Assembly (NCBI RefSeq): GCF_028993635.1
Contig: NZ_CP118631.1
Location: 5,952,001 to 6,016,000 of the forward strand
Direction: 5' to 3'
Origin: Mucilaginibacter sp. SJ
Lineage (GTDB): Bacteria; Bacteroidota; Bacteroidia; Sphingobacteriales; Sphingobacteriaceae
DNA: 64,000 bases
Both the position numbers and the translations under genes were made by a program. The notes under the pieces were generated by a model. It was not told the origin of the DNA and ran no database searches. It saw only the letters and a list, made by a program, of their open reading frames with translations. Shown piece after piece: positions 37,418 through 47,197 of this stretch; position 1 is the stretch's first letter; every line of letters starts with the position of its first letter.

Positions 37418-40400
37418 ATGCGAAGGCTGTTTTTTATATTTCTTGGCGCCTTAGTGGTGTTGGTAGCCGCATTATATATTAGTTCATCATCTGTTGATTT
37501 GCCTTCAGATGTAAAGGAGGCTTACAACGCTTTGCCCAAATCGCTGGATTATAATATAGATGTAAAGCCCATTCTTTCTGATAAATGCTTTGCATGTCAT
37601 GGTCCTGATAAAGCCAAACAAAAAGCCGGTTTACGATTGGATATAGCCAAATTTGCTTATGCCGATCTACCCGAAGATAAAGGCAAAGTAGCCATTGACC
37701 CCGGAAACCTGGAAGGAAGCGAATTTTTTCACCGCATTCTGTCAAATGATCCTAAATATATGATGCCTTCGCCCGAATCACATCATACCCTGACTGCTAC
37801 AGAAAAAGCTATCCTGATAAAATGGATCAAGGACGGGGCAAAATATAAACCGCACTGGGCTTTTGTGAGACCTGTAAAACCGGATGTGCCTGAGGCGGAT
37901 AATAAAGACTGGACAGCTAATAACCCGATAGACAATTTTGTACTCGCCAGGCTGGAGCAGAAAAAGCTGCAGCCATCTAAACAGGCCGATAAGGAATTAC
38001 TGTTGCGCCGTGTTTCATTAGATTTAACTGGCCTGCCACCAACTATAAAGGAAATAGATGATTTTTTAAAGGATAATTCGCCCAATGCCTATGAGAAACA
38101 GGTTGACCGCCTGCTTAATTCAGCTCATTACGGCGAAAAAATGGCTGTTGACTGGTTGGATGTGGCCCGTTATGCTGATTCGCATGGCTATACAGTTGAC
38201 CGGTTAAGGGATATGTCACCATACCGCGATTGGGTGGTCAAGGCTTTTAATACCAATTTTTCTTATAATAAATTTATCCAATGGCAACTGGCCGGCGATC
38301 TGATGCCGCACCCAACCCGCGATATGATCATCGCGACCGCCTTTAACCGTAACCATCCGCAAAATATGGAGGGTGGTATAGTGGAGGAGGAGTTTCAGAC
38401 CGAGTACGTGATTGACCGTACCAATACTTTTGGTACAGCCATGCTGGGCATGTCGGTGGGTTGCGCCAAATGCCACGATCATAAGTTTGACCCTATTTCG
38501 CAAAAAAACTACTACCAGCTATTCAGCTTTTTTAATAATGTAAAAGAAGCAGGCCAGATCTCCTGGGACGATGCCTTGCCCACGCCAACGCTGATGCTGC
38601 CCACCAAACAAAAGGAAAAAATACTGCAGTTTATAAACAACAATATTTCGCAGGAACAGCATAACATTGCCCTTGCCCAAAGTAGGGCCAATGCTGGTTT
38701 TGAAAAATGGCTGAATGCCGGCGACTATAAAAAATTAGCTGCCGACAAAATACCTAACTACGGTGTGCAGGCTTATTACAATTTTGATAAGGGTAATCTG
38801 GTTAACAATATCAATAGCAAACAAGCCGGTTTAATGAAACGCGAAACCGGGTTGCCAGGTGATGTAGAAGTATTTGAAAACAAAGGCAATGGTAAAGATT
38901 TGGTATTGAATGGTGACACCTGGCTCGATCTGAACCAGGTAGGGGTTTTTCGGAAATCGGAACCATTTAGTGTGGGTATTTGGGTTAATATCCCCAAACA
39001 ACTTACCGAAGGTGTTATTTTTCATAAAAGCAGCGCCGAGCGTTTGTATAACTTCAGGGGCTATCACTTGTATCTTAAAAATAACAAGCTGGAATTGAAC
39101 ATGGCGCACACCGGGCCTTCAAACGCCATTACCAAAGTTAGTATTGACGATGTGCCGCGCGATAAATGGATCCAGCTTACGGCAACTTATGATGGCTCAT
39201 CAAAAGCAGCGGGTTTTAAATTGTATATGAACGGGGCCGAAATGAAAATGGAAACCACCATGGATCAGCTCACTAAAGATATCCTGTTCATAGGCGGTGG
39301 CGCACAACCCGGCCTGCAAATTGGTGGCTGGTGGCGCGGTCGTGGCTTTAAAGATGGCAAAGTCGATGATATTGCTGTTTACAATCGGACCCTAACACCT
39401 TTTGAAGTTAAAACCCTGGCTCAAAAAGCAAACTGGGCAACCATTGCAGGTAAAGACAAATCTGCCTTATCTGCTGCTGATATTAATACGTTAAAAAGCT
39501 ATTACTTAGCCGCCATTGACCCGGATATGAAGGCAGAAGAACAGAAATTAAAGGTATTGCGCACCACATTATCTGATTCAACCGAAAATATTGATGAGTT
39601 GATGGTGATGCAGGAAATGCCCAAACCTAAAAAATCATTCCTGCTAAAAAGAGGTAATTATGATATGCCAGGCGAGCAGGTTTTCCCCAACACGCCCGAA
39701 GCCATATTGCCATATCCTAAAAATCTGCCTAAAAACAGGTATGGCCTGGCGCAATGGGTAACCAATCCCGATAACCCACTGGCGGCAAGAGTGGCTGTGA
39801 ACCGCTTTTGGCAAAACTTTTTTGGAGTAGGATTAGTGAAAACGGCTGAGGATTTTGGCAACCAGGGTGAAATGCCAAGTCATCCGGAATTGCTGGACTG
39901 GTTGGCGGTTAAATTCGTAGAATCGGGCTGGGATGTTAAGGCATTGAATAAGCTGATGGTGATGTCGGCAACCTATCGTCAGGATTCCCGTGCCAGTAAA
40001 GATGCCTTTGAAAAAGATGCAGAAAATCGCTTCTTGTCGCACGGTCCCTCATATCGTATGACGGCCGAAATGATAAGGGATAATGCCTTATTTGCCAGCG
40101 GACTGTTAAATACGCAGATAGGGGGTAAAAGTGTAAAGCCTTACCAGCCGGAAGGGCTTTGGGAGATAAACAACACTACTTACACACCTGATACGGGCAA
40201 GGCCGTTTATCGCCGCAGTTTATACGTGGTGATCAAAAGATCGGTGCCCAACCCAACGCTGTCCACATTTGATGCTCCTTCACGCAGTTATTGCATTATG
40301 CGCAGGCAGCCAACTAATACGCCATTGCAGGCGTTGGTAACACTTAATGACCCCACATTTGTGGAAGCATCCAAAGTAATGGGCGAGCAGATAAGCCGGT

Positions 40401-40660
40401 CAAATGATAGTCGCACGGCTATAAAGAACACCTATCGTAAACTCACCGGCCGTACGCCATTACCCAAAGAGGTTGATCTGTTGCTCACACTGCAACAAAT
40501 AGAGCTTAAAAAATTCAAACAACATCCTGAAAAGGAAAATGGCTGGCTCAATACAGGTCAATATAAAGTGGATAAAAAAATGGATAGCGCCCTGATAGCC
40601 GCCAATACGGTTATTGCCAGCACTATATTAAATTCTGACGCATCATTAACCAAAAGATAG
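37418..40660 (+). CDS. PSCyt1-DUF1549-LamG-DUF1553 cytochrome-like protein
   Basis: 1,080 residues, first gene of the cluster. One N-terminal membrane anchor (LFFIFLGALVVLVAALYIS). Domains: Planctomycete cytochrome C-type (45-105) with haem-binding motif CFACH (Cys57, Cys60, His61), DUF1549 (about 150-360) with a second CxxCH, CAKCH (349-353), a LamG/concanavalin-like insert (about 455-670, LQIGGWWRGRGFKDGKVDDIAVYNRTL) and DUF1553 (about 785-1050, NRFWQNFFGVGLVKTAEDFG). The family is abundant in Planctomycetes and present in some Bacteroidota, where it is linked to glycan or sugar use. Function is unknown; a periplasmic oxidase or electron carrier is inferred. The LamG insert suggests sugar binding. 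Confidence 0.9.
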   Translation: MRRLFFIFLGALVVLVAALYISSSSVDLPSDVKEAYNALPKSLDYNIDVKPILSDKCFACHGPDKAKQKAGLRLDIAKFAYADLPEDKGKVAIDPGNLEGSEFFHRILSNDPKYMMPSPESHHTLTATEKAILIKWIKDGAKYKPHWAFVRPVKPDVPEADNKDWTANNPIDNFVLARLEQKKLQPSKQADKELLLRRVSLDLTGLPPTIKEIDDFLKDNSPNAYEKQVDRLLNSAHYGEKMAVDWLDVARYADSHGYTVDRLRDMSPYRDWVVKAFNTNFSYNKFIQWQLAGDLMPHPTRDMIIATAFNRNHPQNMEGGIVEEEFQTEYVIDRTNTFGTAMLGMSVGCAKCHDHKFDPISQKNYYQLFSFFNNVKEAGQISWDDALPTPTLMLPTKQKEKILQFINNNISQEQHNIALAQSRANAGFEKWLNAGDYKKLAADKIPNYGVQAYYNFDKGNLVNNINSKQAGLMKRETGLPGDVEVFENKGNGKDLVLNGDTWLDLNQVGVFRKSEPFSVGIWVNIPKQLTEGVIFHKSSAERLYNFRGYHLYLKNNKLELNMAHTGPSNAITKVSIDDVPRDKWIQLTATYDGSSKAAGFKLYMNGAEMKMETTMDQLTKDILFIGGGAQPGLQIGGWWRGRGFKDGKVDDIAVYNRTLTPFEVKTLAQKANWATIAGKDKSALSAADINTLKSYYLAAIDPDMKAEEQKLKVLRTTLSDSTENIDELMVMQEMPKPKKSFLLKRGNYDMPGEQVFPNTPEAILPYPKNLPKNRYGLAQWVTNPDNPLAARVAVNRFWQNFFGVGLVKTAEDFGNQGEMPSHPELLDWLAVKFVESGWDVKALNKLMVMSATYRQDSRASKDAFEKDAENRFLSHGPSYRMTAEMIRDNALFASGLLNTQIGGKSVKPYQPEGLWEINNTTYTPDTGKAVYRRSLYVVIKRSVPNPTLSTFDAPSRSYCIMRRQPTNTPLQALVTLNDPTFVEASKVMGEQISRSNDSRTAIKNTYRKLTGRTPLPKEVDLLLTLQQIELKKFKQHPEKENGWLNTGQYKVDKKMDSALIAANTVIASTILNSDASLTKR

Positions 40661-40666
40661 AAAGGC

Positions 40667-42184
40667 ATGTCGAATTTTCATCATGATGAAGAGTTCAGGT
40701 TGCATACACCTGAATTTGACGCACTCAATAAAAAACTTGACCGGCGCGATTTTTTAACCAAAACCTCGCTGGGTCTGGGGGCATTAGCCGTAGGATCACT
40801 GTTTGGTAACAGTCTTTTCGGCAGTTCGCCTAAAGCTGCCATGAGCGCTGCACAAGGCGACCTGGAGGCCGATATTCTTAGGGCTTTACCACACTTCGCG
40901 CCAAAGGCTAAGAGGGTAGTGTACCTGTTTCAAAGCGGCGGGCCATCGCAGTTTGAGCTGTTTGATTATAAGCCTAAGCTAACTTCTATGCTGGGTCAAA
41001 ATCTGCCCGATTCGGTGCGCAAGGGGCAACGCCTTACCGGGATGAGCGCCAATCAAAGCGTGTTGCCCATGGTGCCGTCATACTATAAATTTAACCAGCA
41101 CGGCGAAAGCCAAACCTGGATGAGCGAACTGATGCCGCATACCGCTCAGGTGGTTGATGATCTTTGTATCATCAAATCCATGCATTCAGAGGCTATTAAC
41201 CATGATCCGGCTATTACATTCTTCCAGACGGGTAACCAGCTTCCGGGCAGGCCATCTATAGGTTCGTGGATCAGCTACGGTTTGGGGTCTGACAATAATA
41301 ACCTGCCTACCTTTATTGTACTGGTTTCCAAAAATGGGCAAAAAGATCAGCCGTTGTATGCCAGGTTATGGGGTAACGGCTTTCTGCCATCCAAACATCA
41401 GGGTGTACAGTTCAGGGCCGGTAAAGATCCTGTGCTGTATTTGAATAATCCCGATGGTTATGACGGTAAGGACAGGAAAGAGATGCTGGAATACTTGTCA
41501 AAATTAAACCAGCTGCAAAATCAAGCCTACGGTGATCCTGAGGTAGAAGCAAGGATATCGCAATATGAAATGGCCTACAGGATGCAAACCTCAGTACCCG
41601 AAGTAATGAGTATGGCCGATGAACCTAACGAGGTGTTTGAAATGTACGGGCCTGATAGTCGTGATTCAGGCACATATGCTGCCAATTGCTTACTGGCCCG
41701 CAAACTGCTTGAAAAAGATGTGAAATTTGTACAGCTATATCACCAGGGCTGGGATCAGCACACTAATTTACCGTCGGCCATTGCCACCCAGTGTAAAGCC
41801 ACTGACCAGGCTACAGCTGCGCTGATCAAAGATCTGAAAAGACGCGGTTTGCTGGAAGATACATTGGTGATTTGGGGTGGCGAATTTGGCCGCACCGTGT
41901 ATTCGCAGGGAAAACTTACGGCAAATGATTACGGGCGCGATCATCATCCACGCTGTTTTACCATGTGGATGGCGGGTGCAGGTGTAAAACCCGGCATCAC
42001 TTATGGTGAAACCGACGATTTTAGTTATAACATTACCAAAGATCCGGTACATGTGCATGATTTTCAGGCCACGCTGATGCGCCTGATGGGTATTGACCAT
42101 GAAAGGCTTACTTATAAATTTCAGGGCAGGCGCTTCCGCCTGACAGATGTTGAGGGAAAAGTTGTTAAAGATATATTGTCATAG
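40667..42184 (+). CDS. DUF1501 protein with Tat signal (alkaline-phosphatase-superfamily-like)
   Basis: 505 residues, seven bases after the previous stop. The N-terminus has a twin-arginine motif, DRRDFLTKTSLGLGALAVGSLFG, so it is exported folded, which fits a metal-cofactor protein. The body matches DUF1501: VVYLFQSGGPSQFELFDYKP, SEAINHDPAITFFQTGN, YHQGWDQHTNLPSAI, LVIWGGEFGRTVYSQG, GRDHHPRCFTMWMAGAGVKPGITYGETDDFSY and DFQATLMRLMGIDHERLTYK. DUF1501 is distantly related to sulfatases and phosphatases and almost always accompanies DUF1553 genes. Metal-binding His and Asp residues appear conserved. Reaction unknown. Confidence 0.92.
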   Translation: MSNFHHDEEFRLHTPEFDALNKKLDRRDFLTKTSLGLGALAVGSLFGNSLFGSSPKAAMSAAQGDLEADILRALPHFAPKAKRVVYLFQSGGPSQFELFDYKPKLTSMLGQNLPDSVRKGQRLTGMSANQSVLPMVPSYYKFNQHGESQTWMSELMPHTAQVVDDLCIIKSMHSEAINHDPAITFFQTGNQLPGRPSIGSWISYGLGSDNNNLPTFIVLVSKNGQKDQPLYARLWGNGFLPSKHQGVQFRAGKDPVLYLNNPDGYDGKDRKEMLEYLSKLNQLQNQAYGDPEVEARISQYEMAYRMQTSVPEVMSMADEPNEVFEMYGPDSRDSGTYAANCLLARKLLEKDVKFVQLYHQGWDQHTNLPSAIATQCKATDQATAALIKDLKRRGLLEDTLVIWGGEFGRTVYSQGKLTANDYGRDHHPRCFTMWMAGAGVKPGITYGETDDFSYNITKDPVHVHDFQATLMRLMGIDHERLTYKFQGRRFRLTDVEGKVVKDILS

Positions 42185-42215
42185 TGTTAACTCCGAACAA
42201 TTTAATAGATATAAC

Positions 42216-43325
42216 ATGGAAGAATCGCGTAGAAATTTTATAAAAAATACGGCCCTCGTATCGGCTTTAGTAGCAACTGAGCCGACAAAAAGCTTTGCTA
42301 TATTACATAAAAACAGGCGACCAGACGATCAAACCATAGGCCACGGTGAATTTACCTACAAAGCTGATAAAGGCTGGGCAAAAATTAGCGTGAACTGTAA
42401 TCCGCTCGCCAACTGCCATGAAATGGTACAAGACAGTAAAGGCCGCCTTATTATGCTTGGCGACCATACCCATAACAACATTCTGATATTTGATAAGTCC
42501 GGCAGATTAATAGATTACTGGGGCACATCATTGCCCGGTGGGCATGGGTTAACCATCAGTAAGGAAGGAAATGAAGATTTCTTATTGCTTACTGATTGTG
42601 GCTGGGCTTTAGACAGAACTGGCAATTATTACGGTCAATCAGGTCAGGTGCTAAAGACGACCCTTGACGGTAGACTAATATTTACTATTGGTCACCCCCG
42701 TACTATTGGTATATATAAAGATGATGAACCATTTAAACCCACTGAAACCGCAGTAGCGCCGAACGGTGATATCTACGTGGCCGATGGTTACGGATCTGAC
42801 TATATTATCCAGTATGACAGCAAAGGACAATATATTAGACATTTTGGAGGTCACCATAATACCAACATTGATCATAATTTAATTAATGCCCATGGCGTAA
42901 GTGTTGATACCCGCGACAAGAACAATCCTACGCTGATATGTACCTCTCGCGAAGAAAATTGTTTTAAAGTATTTACACTCGATGGGAAATTCATTAAGCG
43001 TATTGATATGCCAGGAATGTATGTATGCCGAGCTGTAGTTAATGATTCAAATATCTACGCCGGTGTATGCTGGTCAAAAAATGCTGGGGGTAAACGTTTT
43101 GATTACTCGGGCTTTATAACAGTACTTGATGCCAACGATAAAGTAGTGTCGAATCCGGGAGGGGCAGCGCCTGTGTATAAGAATGGTTTATTGCAACAAA
43201 CGCTGCAGGCAGCAAATCCAATTTTCCAACATGGTCATGATGTTTGTGTCGATGAAGATAAAAATGTATATGTGTGCCAATGGAACGCTTACCATACAGC
43301 ACCGATAAAATTAACGCGTGTATGA
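42216..43325 (+). CDS. Tat-exported NHL-type beta-propeller protein
   Basis: 369 residues from MEESRRNFIKNTAL; the ATG at 42216 is chosen over an upstream frame overlapping the DUF1501 gene because the SRRNFIK twin-arginine motif then sits at residues 4-10. The rest is a six-bladed NHL-type propeller resembling the peptidyl-hydroxyglycine lyase (PAL) fold: KGRLIMLGDHTHNNILIFDKSG, GGHGLTISKEGNEDFLLLTD, PNGDIYVADGYGSDYIIQYD, HGVSVDTRDKN and HGHDVCVDEDKNVYVCQW. Conserved histidines could bind metal. An early CNPLANCH has two cysteines five apart, not a CxxCH haem site. Confidence 0.82.
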   Translation: MEESRRNFIKNTALVSALVATEPTKSFAILHKNRRPDDQTIGHGEFTYKADKGWAKISVNCNPLANCHEMVQDSKGRLIMLGDHTHNNILIFDKSGRLIDYWGTSLPGGHGLTISKEGNEDFLLLTDCGWALDRTGNYYGQSGQVLKTTLDGRLIFTIGHPRTIGIYKDDEPFKPTETAVAPNGDIYVADGYGSDYIIQYDSKGQYIRHFGGHHNTNIDHNLINAHGVSVDTRDKNNPTLICTSREENCFKVFTLDGKFIKRIDMPGMYVCRAVVNDSNIYAGVCWSKNAGGKRFDYSGFITVLDANDKVVSNPGGAAPVYKNGLLQQTLQAANPIFQHGHDVCVDEDKNVYVCQWNAYHTAPIKLTRV

Positions 43326-44659
43326 TACTGGGGAATATAACTGAATTTTCAGGCCATTTGCATCCGCTTATTGTGCATCTTCCTATTGGTTTTATTTTGC
43401 TGGCATGGATTTTCAATATTTTGGCCTATTCAAAAAAATATGAGAACTTAAGCCATGCTGGATCTGTAACTTTACTTATTGGATTTATTTCAGCAGTTTT
43501 TGCCTGCGTTTTTGGCTATATCCTTTCCCGATCTGGCGATTACGATCTGTCAACTTTGAACCATCATAAGTTTTCGGGTATTATGCTCGCTGCGATTTCC
43601 GGGTTTATGTACTTTATATCAACGGGACGGGTCAAAAAAGAAATGTTTATTCCCGGTAAATTGTTTTCTGTATTACTTTTTGGTTTGATTTTGCTGCTGA
43701 GCTATAGCGGTCATCAGGGAGCGAGCCTTACCCACGGTAGCGATTATCTTTCCATGCGTATACTACAGCAGGAGGTACGGGATAAACCAGCTAGTGTTGC
43801 AACGGCCATGATATATGAGGATGTTGTCGCGCCTATCCTTCAACAAAAGTGTGCGCGATGCCATCAAGGAGGTAAACAAAAAGGTCACTTTTCTATTGAA
43901 ACTCTGCAAACCCTACTTAAAGGCGGTAACACCGGTGCCGCAGTTGTAGCCGGAAAGCCTTATGAAAGTGAATTGTTTAAACGGGTAACACTTGATCCGG
44001 GGCATAAAGATTTTATGCCTGCTGACGGTAATCCCCCGCTGACCGAAACGGAAGTGCAAATCATTAAATGGTGGATTGAAAAGGCTAATGCGGTAGATGG
44101 TAAAATGATAGCCCAGCTTAAATATACTGATAATATTAAACCGAAAATAGGTGCTTATTTAGGTTTCAATAAAGATACTCCGGGTCAGGGCGATGAAAAA
44201 AAAAACTTACCGGGTGTTAACCAGGACATTCCGTTGCAAGCTGACACGACCTTGGTTAATCATTTACGTACAAAAGGACTTATGGTACGGATAATGTTGC
44301 AAAAGCCTTTAATGCTTGATGTAACCCTCCCCATAAATTCGGGAATAAAAATAGTAAACATTAAAAATGATCTGACACCCCTTGCCAAAAATATTATTTG
44401 GCTTAATTTATCGGGGAATAATTTTACGGATAATGATCTTACCCTGCTTAAATCATTTACTAACCTGGAAAAACTGCGGCTCGAAAAAAATCCTGTAACG
44501 GATAAGGTCAGTGAAGAACTGGTGGCATTAAAACATCTGGAGGCCGTTAATTTAAATGAAACTAAAATTACCAGACAAGCGATAGAGAATTTGAAAAAAA
44601 ATTCGGCAATAAAAAGGATATACACCTGGGGCACAGCAGTAAGTGGAATTTCTGATTGA
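43322..44659 (+). CDS. Membrane DUF2231 - cytochrome c-type - leucine-rich repeat protein
   Basis: 445 residues from the ATG at 43322, which overlaps the previous stop as ATGA; the frame is open upstream but the overlap fits coupling. Residues about 5-140 form four membrane helices of DUF2231 type (HLHPLIVHLPIGFILLAWIF, AGSVTLLIGFISAVFACVFGYIL, LLSYSGHQGASL). Then a periplasmic cytochrome-like domain with CARCH (Cys177, Cys180, His181) and FMPADGNPPLTETEVQIIKWWIEKA, and a C-terminal leucine-rich stretch (LNLSGNNFTDNDL, LEKLRLEKNPVTD, HLEAVNLNETKIT). It looks like the membrane electron exit of the cluster. The three-part fusion is unusual outside Planctomycetes-like systems. Confidence 0.88.
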   Translation: MILGNITEFSGHLHPLIVHLPIGFILLAWIFNILAYSKKYENLSHAGSVTLLIGFISAVFACVFGYILSRSGDYDLSTLNHHKFSGIMLAAISGFMYFISTGRVKKEMFIPGKLFSVLLFGLILLLSYSGHQGASLTHGSDYLSMRILQQEVRDKPASVATAMIYEDVVAPILQQKCARCHQGGKQKGHFSIETLQTLLKGGNTGAAVVAGKPYESELFKRVTLDPGHKDFMPADGNPPLTETEVQIIKWWIEKANAVDGKMIAQLKYTDNIKPKIGAYLGFNKDTPGQGDEKKNLPGVNQDIPLQADTTLVNHLRTKGLMVRIMLQKPLMLDVTLPINSGIKIVNIKNDLTPLAKNIIWLNLSGNNFTDNDLTLLKSFTNLEKLRLEKNPVTDKVSEELVALKHLEAVNLNETKITRQAIENLKKNSAIKRIYTWGTAVSGISD

Positions 44660-44758
44660 TGCAGTTATATCTAATGTTATCCGGAATGCATTAGATAATA
44701 CAATTAGAGTTAACTTTTTATTCCGACGTTATAAAATAAAAAAACACAATTATTCTAA

Positions 44759-47197
44759 ATGAAATTTAACTGGAAACTTGTCTTCAGCCTAATAGTAAGT
44801 ATCGGTCTAAATATAAATGGGGCAAATGCCGAAAAAAAGGTTAAAATATCTAATTCAAATACTACTGTTATTTTAAGCAAGCATCCAGCCGAAAACTGGC
44901 ATGAATGCACACCACTCGGGAATGGCCGTCTGGGAGCAATGGTCTATGGGGGGGTAAACGATGAACGGATCAAAATTAATGAGAGCTCCTTTTGGTCTGG
45001 CGAACCTAGAAACCTTCAGAATCCAGAAGCAGCACAATATTTGCCAGAAATTAGAAAGTTACTGAATCAGGGCGATAATGTAAAAGCAGAGGAAATTATA
45101 AATTCCAAGCTTTTGGGCCCCAACAATGAATGCTATCTTCCAATGGCAGATATTATGATGAATTTCGGCAGTCGTGGTAAGTTCTCAAACTACAAACGCA
45201 AGCTGGATTTAAGCAAAGCTTTACTTACTGTTGAATATGACCAGAATGGGGACCACTTTAAACGGGAATTATTTGTATCCTATCCTTCTCAGGCTATTAT
45301 AATGCGCATAAAATGTAGCAAAAGTAAATCTATAAATTGCTCGTTTGGTTTGGAGAGTTTAGTCCATTTTGAAACCCACGCTGAAAAAAATCAGCTTATC
45401 ATTAACGGCCAGGCACCCATACATGCATATCCTAGTTATGAAGGGAAAAAGGAGCCGGTTTACATAGCTGGAGAGGGAATGCGTTTTCAGGGCAAACTTT
45501 TAATTCAGTCTACAAACGGCCGGATTACTAGTACTGCAAAAACCTTAGCTATAACAAATGCCTCAGAAATGACCATCGTTTTTACTGCTGCTACTAGTTT
45601 TAATGGGTTTGACAAAAAGCCATTTACGCAAGGAAAGGACGAAAAAAAGACTTGTAGTGGATATTTATCAGGAGTCCGTACGAAAAGCTTTTCTCAATTA
45701 TTAAATGAACATATAAATGATTATTCCTCATTATTCGGGCGTGTTGAGATTGATTTGGGTCGCTCAGAATATTCAAATTTACCTATAGAGGAAAGAATAA
45801 AAAATTATAAACCTGATAACGATCCTGGGTTAACAGGTTTATATTTTCAGTTTGGAAGATATCTTCTTATTTCATCATCCCGTCCTGGGAGCCAACCCGC
45901 AAATTTACAGGGTATTTGGAGCGACAATCTACAACCGGCCTGGAGTGCAAATTGGACATTAAATTGTAATGCTGAGATAAATTACTGGCCTGCGGAGTGT
46001 ACCAATCTTAGTGAATGTCATATGCCTTTTCTGCAACTTATTAGAGAGACGACCGTAGACGGAAGTAAGACAGCAAGCAACCTTTACCACTCTAAAGGAT
46101 GGATGGCCCATCATAACCTCGACATATGGCGGACAACCTGGCCAGTTGGCGGGTCTGGAAAATGGGCGATGTTTCAGATTGGCGGAGCGTGGTTGTGTGA
46201 ACATATTTGGGAACATTATTTATTTACTCAAAATAGTGTTTTTCTACGGTCAAATTATTTCATTTTAAAGCAAGCATCTCTATTTTTTATAGATAATTTA
46301 CAAAAAGATGAAAACGGTTTCTATTTGACCAATCCGTCGGTATCTTTTGAAAATGAATATCTTAAACCGAATGGAGAAATAGGGTGGGCAACGAGAGGAT
46401 CTACTGAAGATATTGAAGCGATACATTCATTGTTTGAGCATGTTTTGCTTGCGGCTTCTATTGTTCATGATAAGGATACTTCATTTTTGTTTCAAATCAA
46501 AGATAAACTAGCCCATTTAATCCCATTGAAGATTAGTCCAAGGACCAATCAATTGCAGGAATGGCAAGAAGACGTTTACCCTGCGAGTGCGGCCAATGGG
46601 CAAGTACCCCAAGGCTGGGCGCTGATGCCTGGAAATTCAATTTCACTGAAATCAACTCCCCAATTGGCAGCTGCACTAAGAAAAACTATTGAAGTGAGAA
46701 AACTGACTGAGGCAAACAATAGCGGTAGTTGGATTGGGGCCTTTGCTGCCAACTACTGGGCGAGGTTACAGGAAGGGGATAGCGTAAAAAAAGTTATTGA
46801 CCGCCATTTTTCAAAAGCATTGTACCCAAACCTTACATGTAAGTTTAGTGATGAATTTCAAATTGATGGCAATTTGGGAATAACAACCGCAATCGCTCAA
46901 ATGTTGGTACAAAGTCAGGATGGCGATATTCATTTGTTGCCAGCTTTGCCCTCAACCTATAAAACTGGATTTATTAAGGGAATGAAAGCGCAGGGAAATT
47001 ATGAAGTTGCTGTATATTGGCAGAAGGGAAGATTGGAAAAGGCTATTATTCATTCTTTGAAAAGCGGTGTCTGTGCAATCAGATATAAAAACATTGAACG
47101 AAAACTCACTTTAAAAAAGGGAGCAACTATATTTTTAAACCAAGACCTGCAAACAATATCATATATAGATGTATCATCAAAAGCTTCATTGCCATAA
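44759..47197 (+). CDS. GH95 alpha-L-fucosidase-like enzyme, divergent
   Basis: 812 residues with a signal peptide (LVFSLIVSIGLNINGANA). The N-terminal domain opens with ENWHECTPLGNGRLGAMVYGG and INESSFWSGEP, diagnostic of GH95. The (alpha/alpha)6 part has PGSQPANLQGIW, NAEINYWPAECTNLSECHMPFL, an acid-like Glu531 in PSVSFENEY and Asp703 in FQIDGNLG. It lacks the otherwise highly conserved DPxHRHxSHL motif, where it has EDVYPASAANGQVPQGW, and the usual WSRGWKINWWARL is changed to SGSWIGAFAANYWARL. It should act on fucose- or galactose-like alpha-L glycosides. Follows the haem/Tat cluster by 99 bases. Confidence 0.88.
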   Translation: MKFNWKLVFSLIVSIGLNINGANAEKKVKISNSNTTVILSKHPAENWHECTPLGNGRLGAMVYGGVNDERIKINESSFWSGEPRNLQNPEAAQYLPEIRKLLNQGDNVKAEEIINSKLLGPNNECYLPMADIMMNFGSRGKFSNYKRKLDLSKALLTVEYDQNGDHFKRELFVSYPSQAIIMRIKCSKSKSINCSFGLESLVHFETHAEKNQLIINGQAPIHAYPSYEGKKEPVYIAGEGMRFQGKLLIQSTNGRITSTAKTLAITNASEMTIVFTAATSFNGFDKKPFTQGKDEKKTCSGYLSGVRTKSFSQLLNEHINDYSSLFGRVEIDLGRSEYSNLPIEERIKNYKPDNDPGLTGLYFQFGRYLLISSSRPGSQPANLQGIWSDNLQPAWSANWTLNCNAEINYWPAECTNLSECHMPFLQLIRETTVDGSKTASNLYHSKGWMAHHNLDIWRTTWPVGGSGKWAMFQIGGAWLCEHIWEHYLFTQNSVFLRSNYFILKQASLFFIDNLQKDENGFYLTNPSVSFENEYLKPNGEIGWATRGSTEDIEAIHSLFEHVLLAASIVHDKDTSFLFQIKDKLAHLIPLKISPRTNQLQEWQEDVYPASAANGQVPQGWALMPGNSISLKSTPQLAAALRKTIEVRKLTEANNSGSWIGAFAANYWARLQEGDSVKKVIDRHFSKALYPNLTCKFSDEFQIDGNLGITTAIAQMLVQSQDGDIHLLPALPSTYKTGFIKGMKAQGNYEVAVYWQKGRLEKAIIHSLKSGVCAIRYKNIERKLTLKKGATIFLNQDLQTISYIDVSSKASLP

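Noticed and set aside
42426..42450. CNPLANCH in the NHL protein as a haem site
   Set aside because: Cysteines are six positions apart, not the CxxCH spacing needed for c-type haem.
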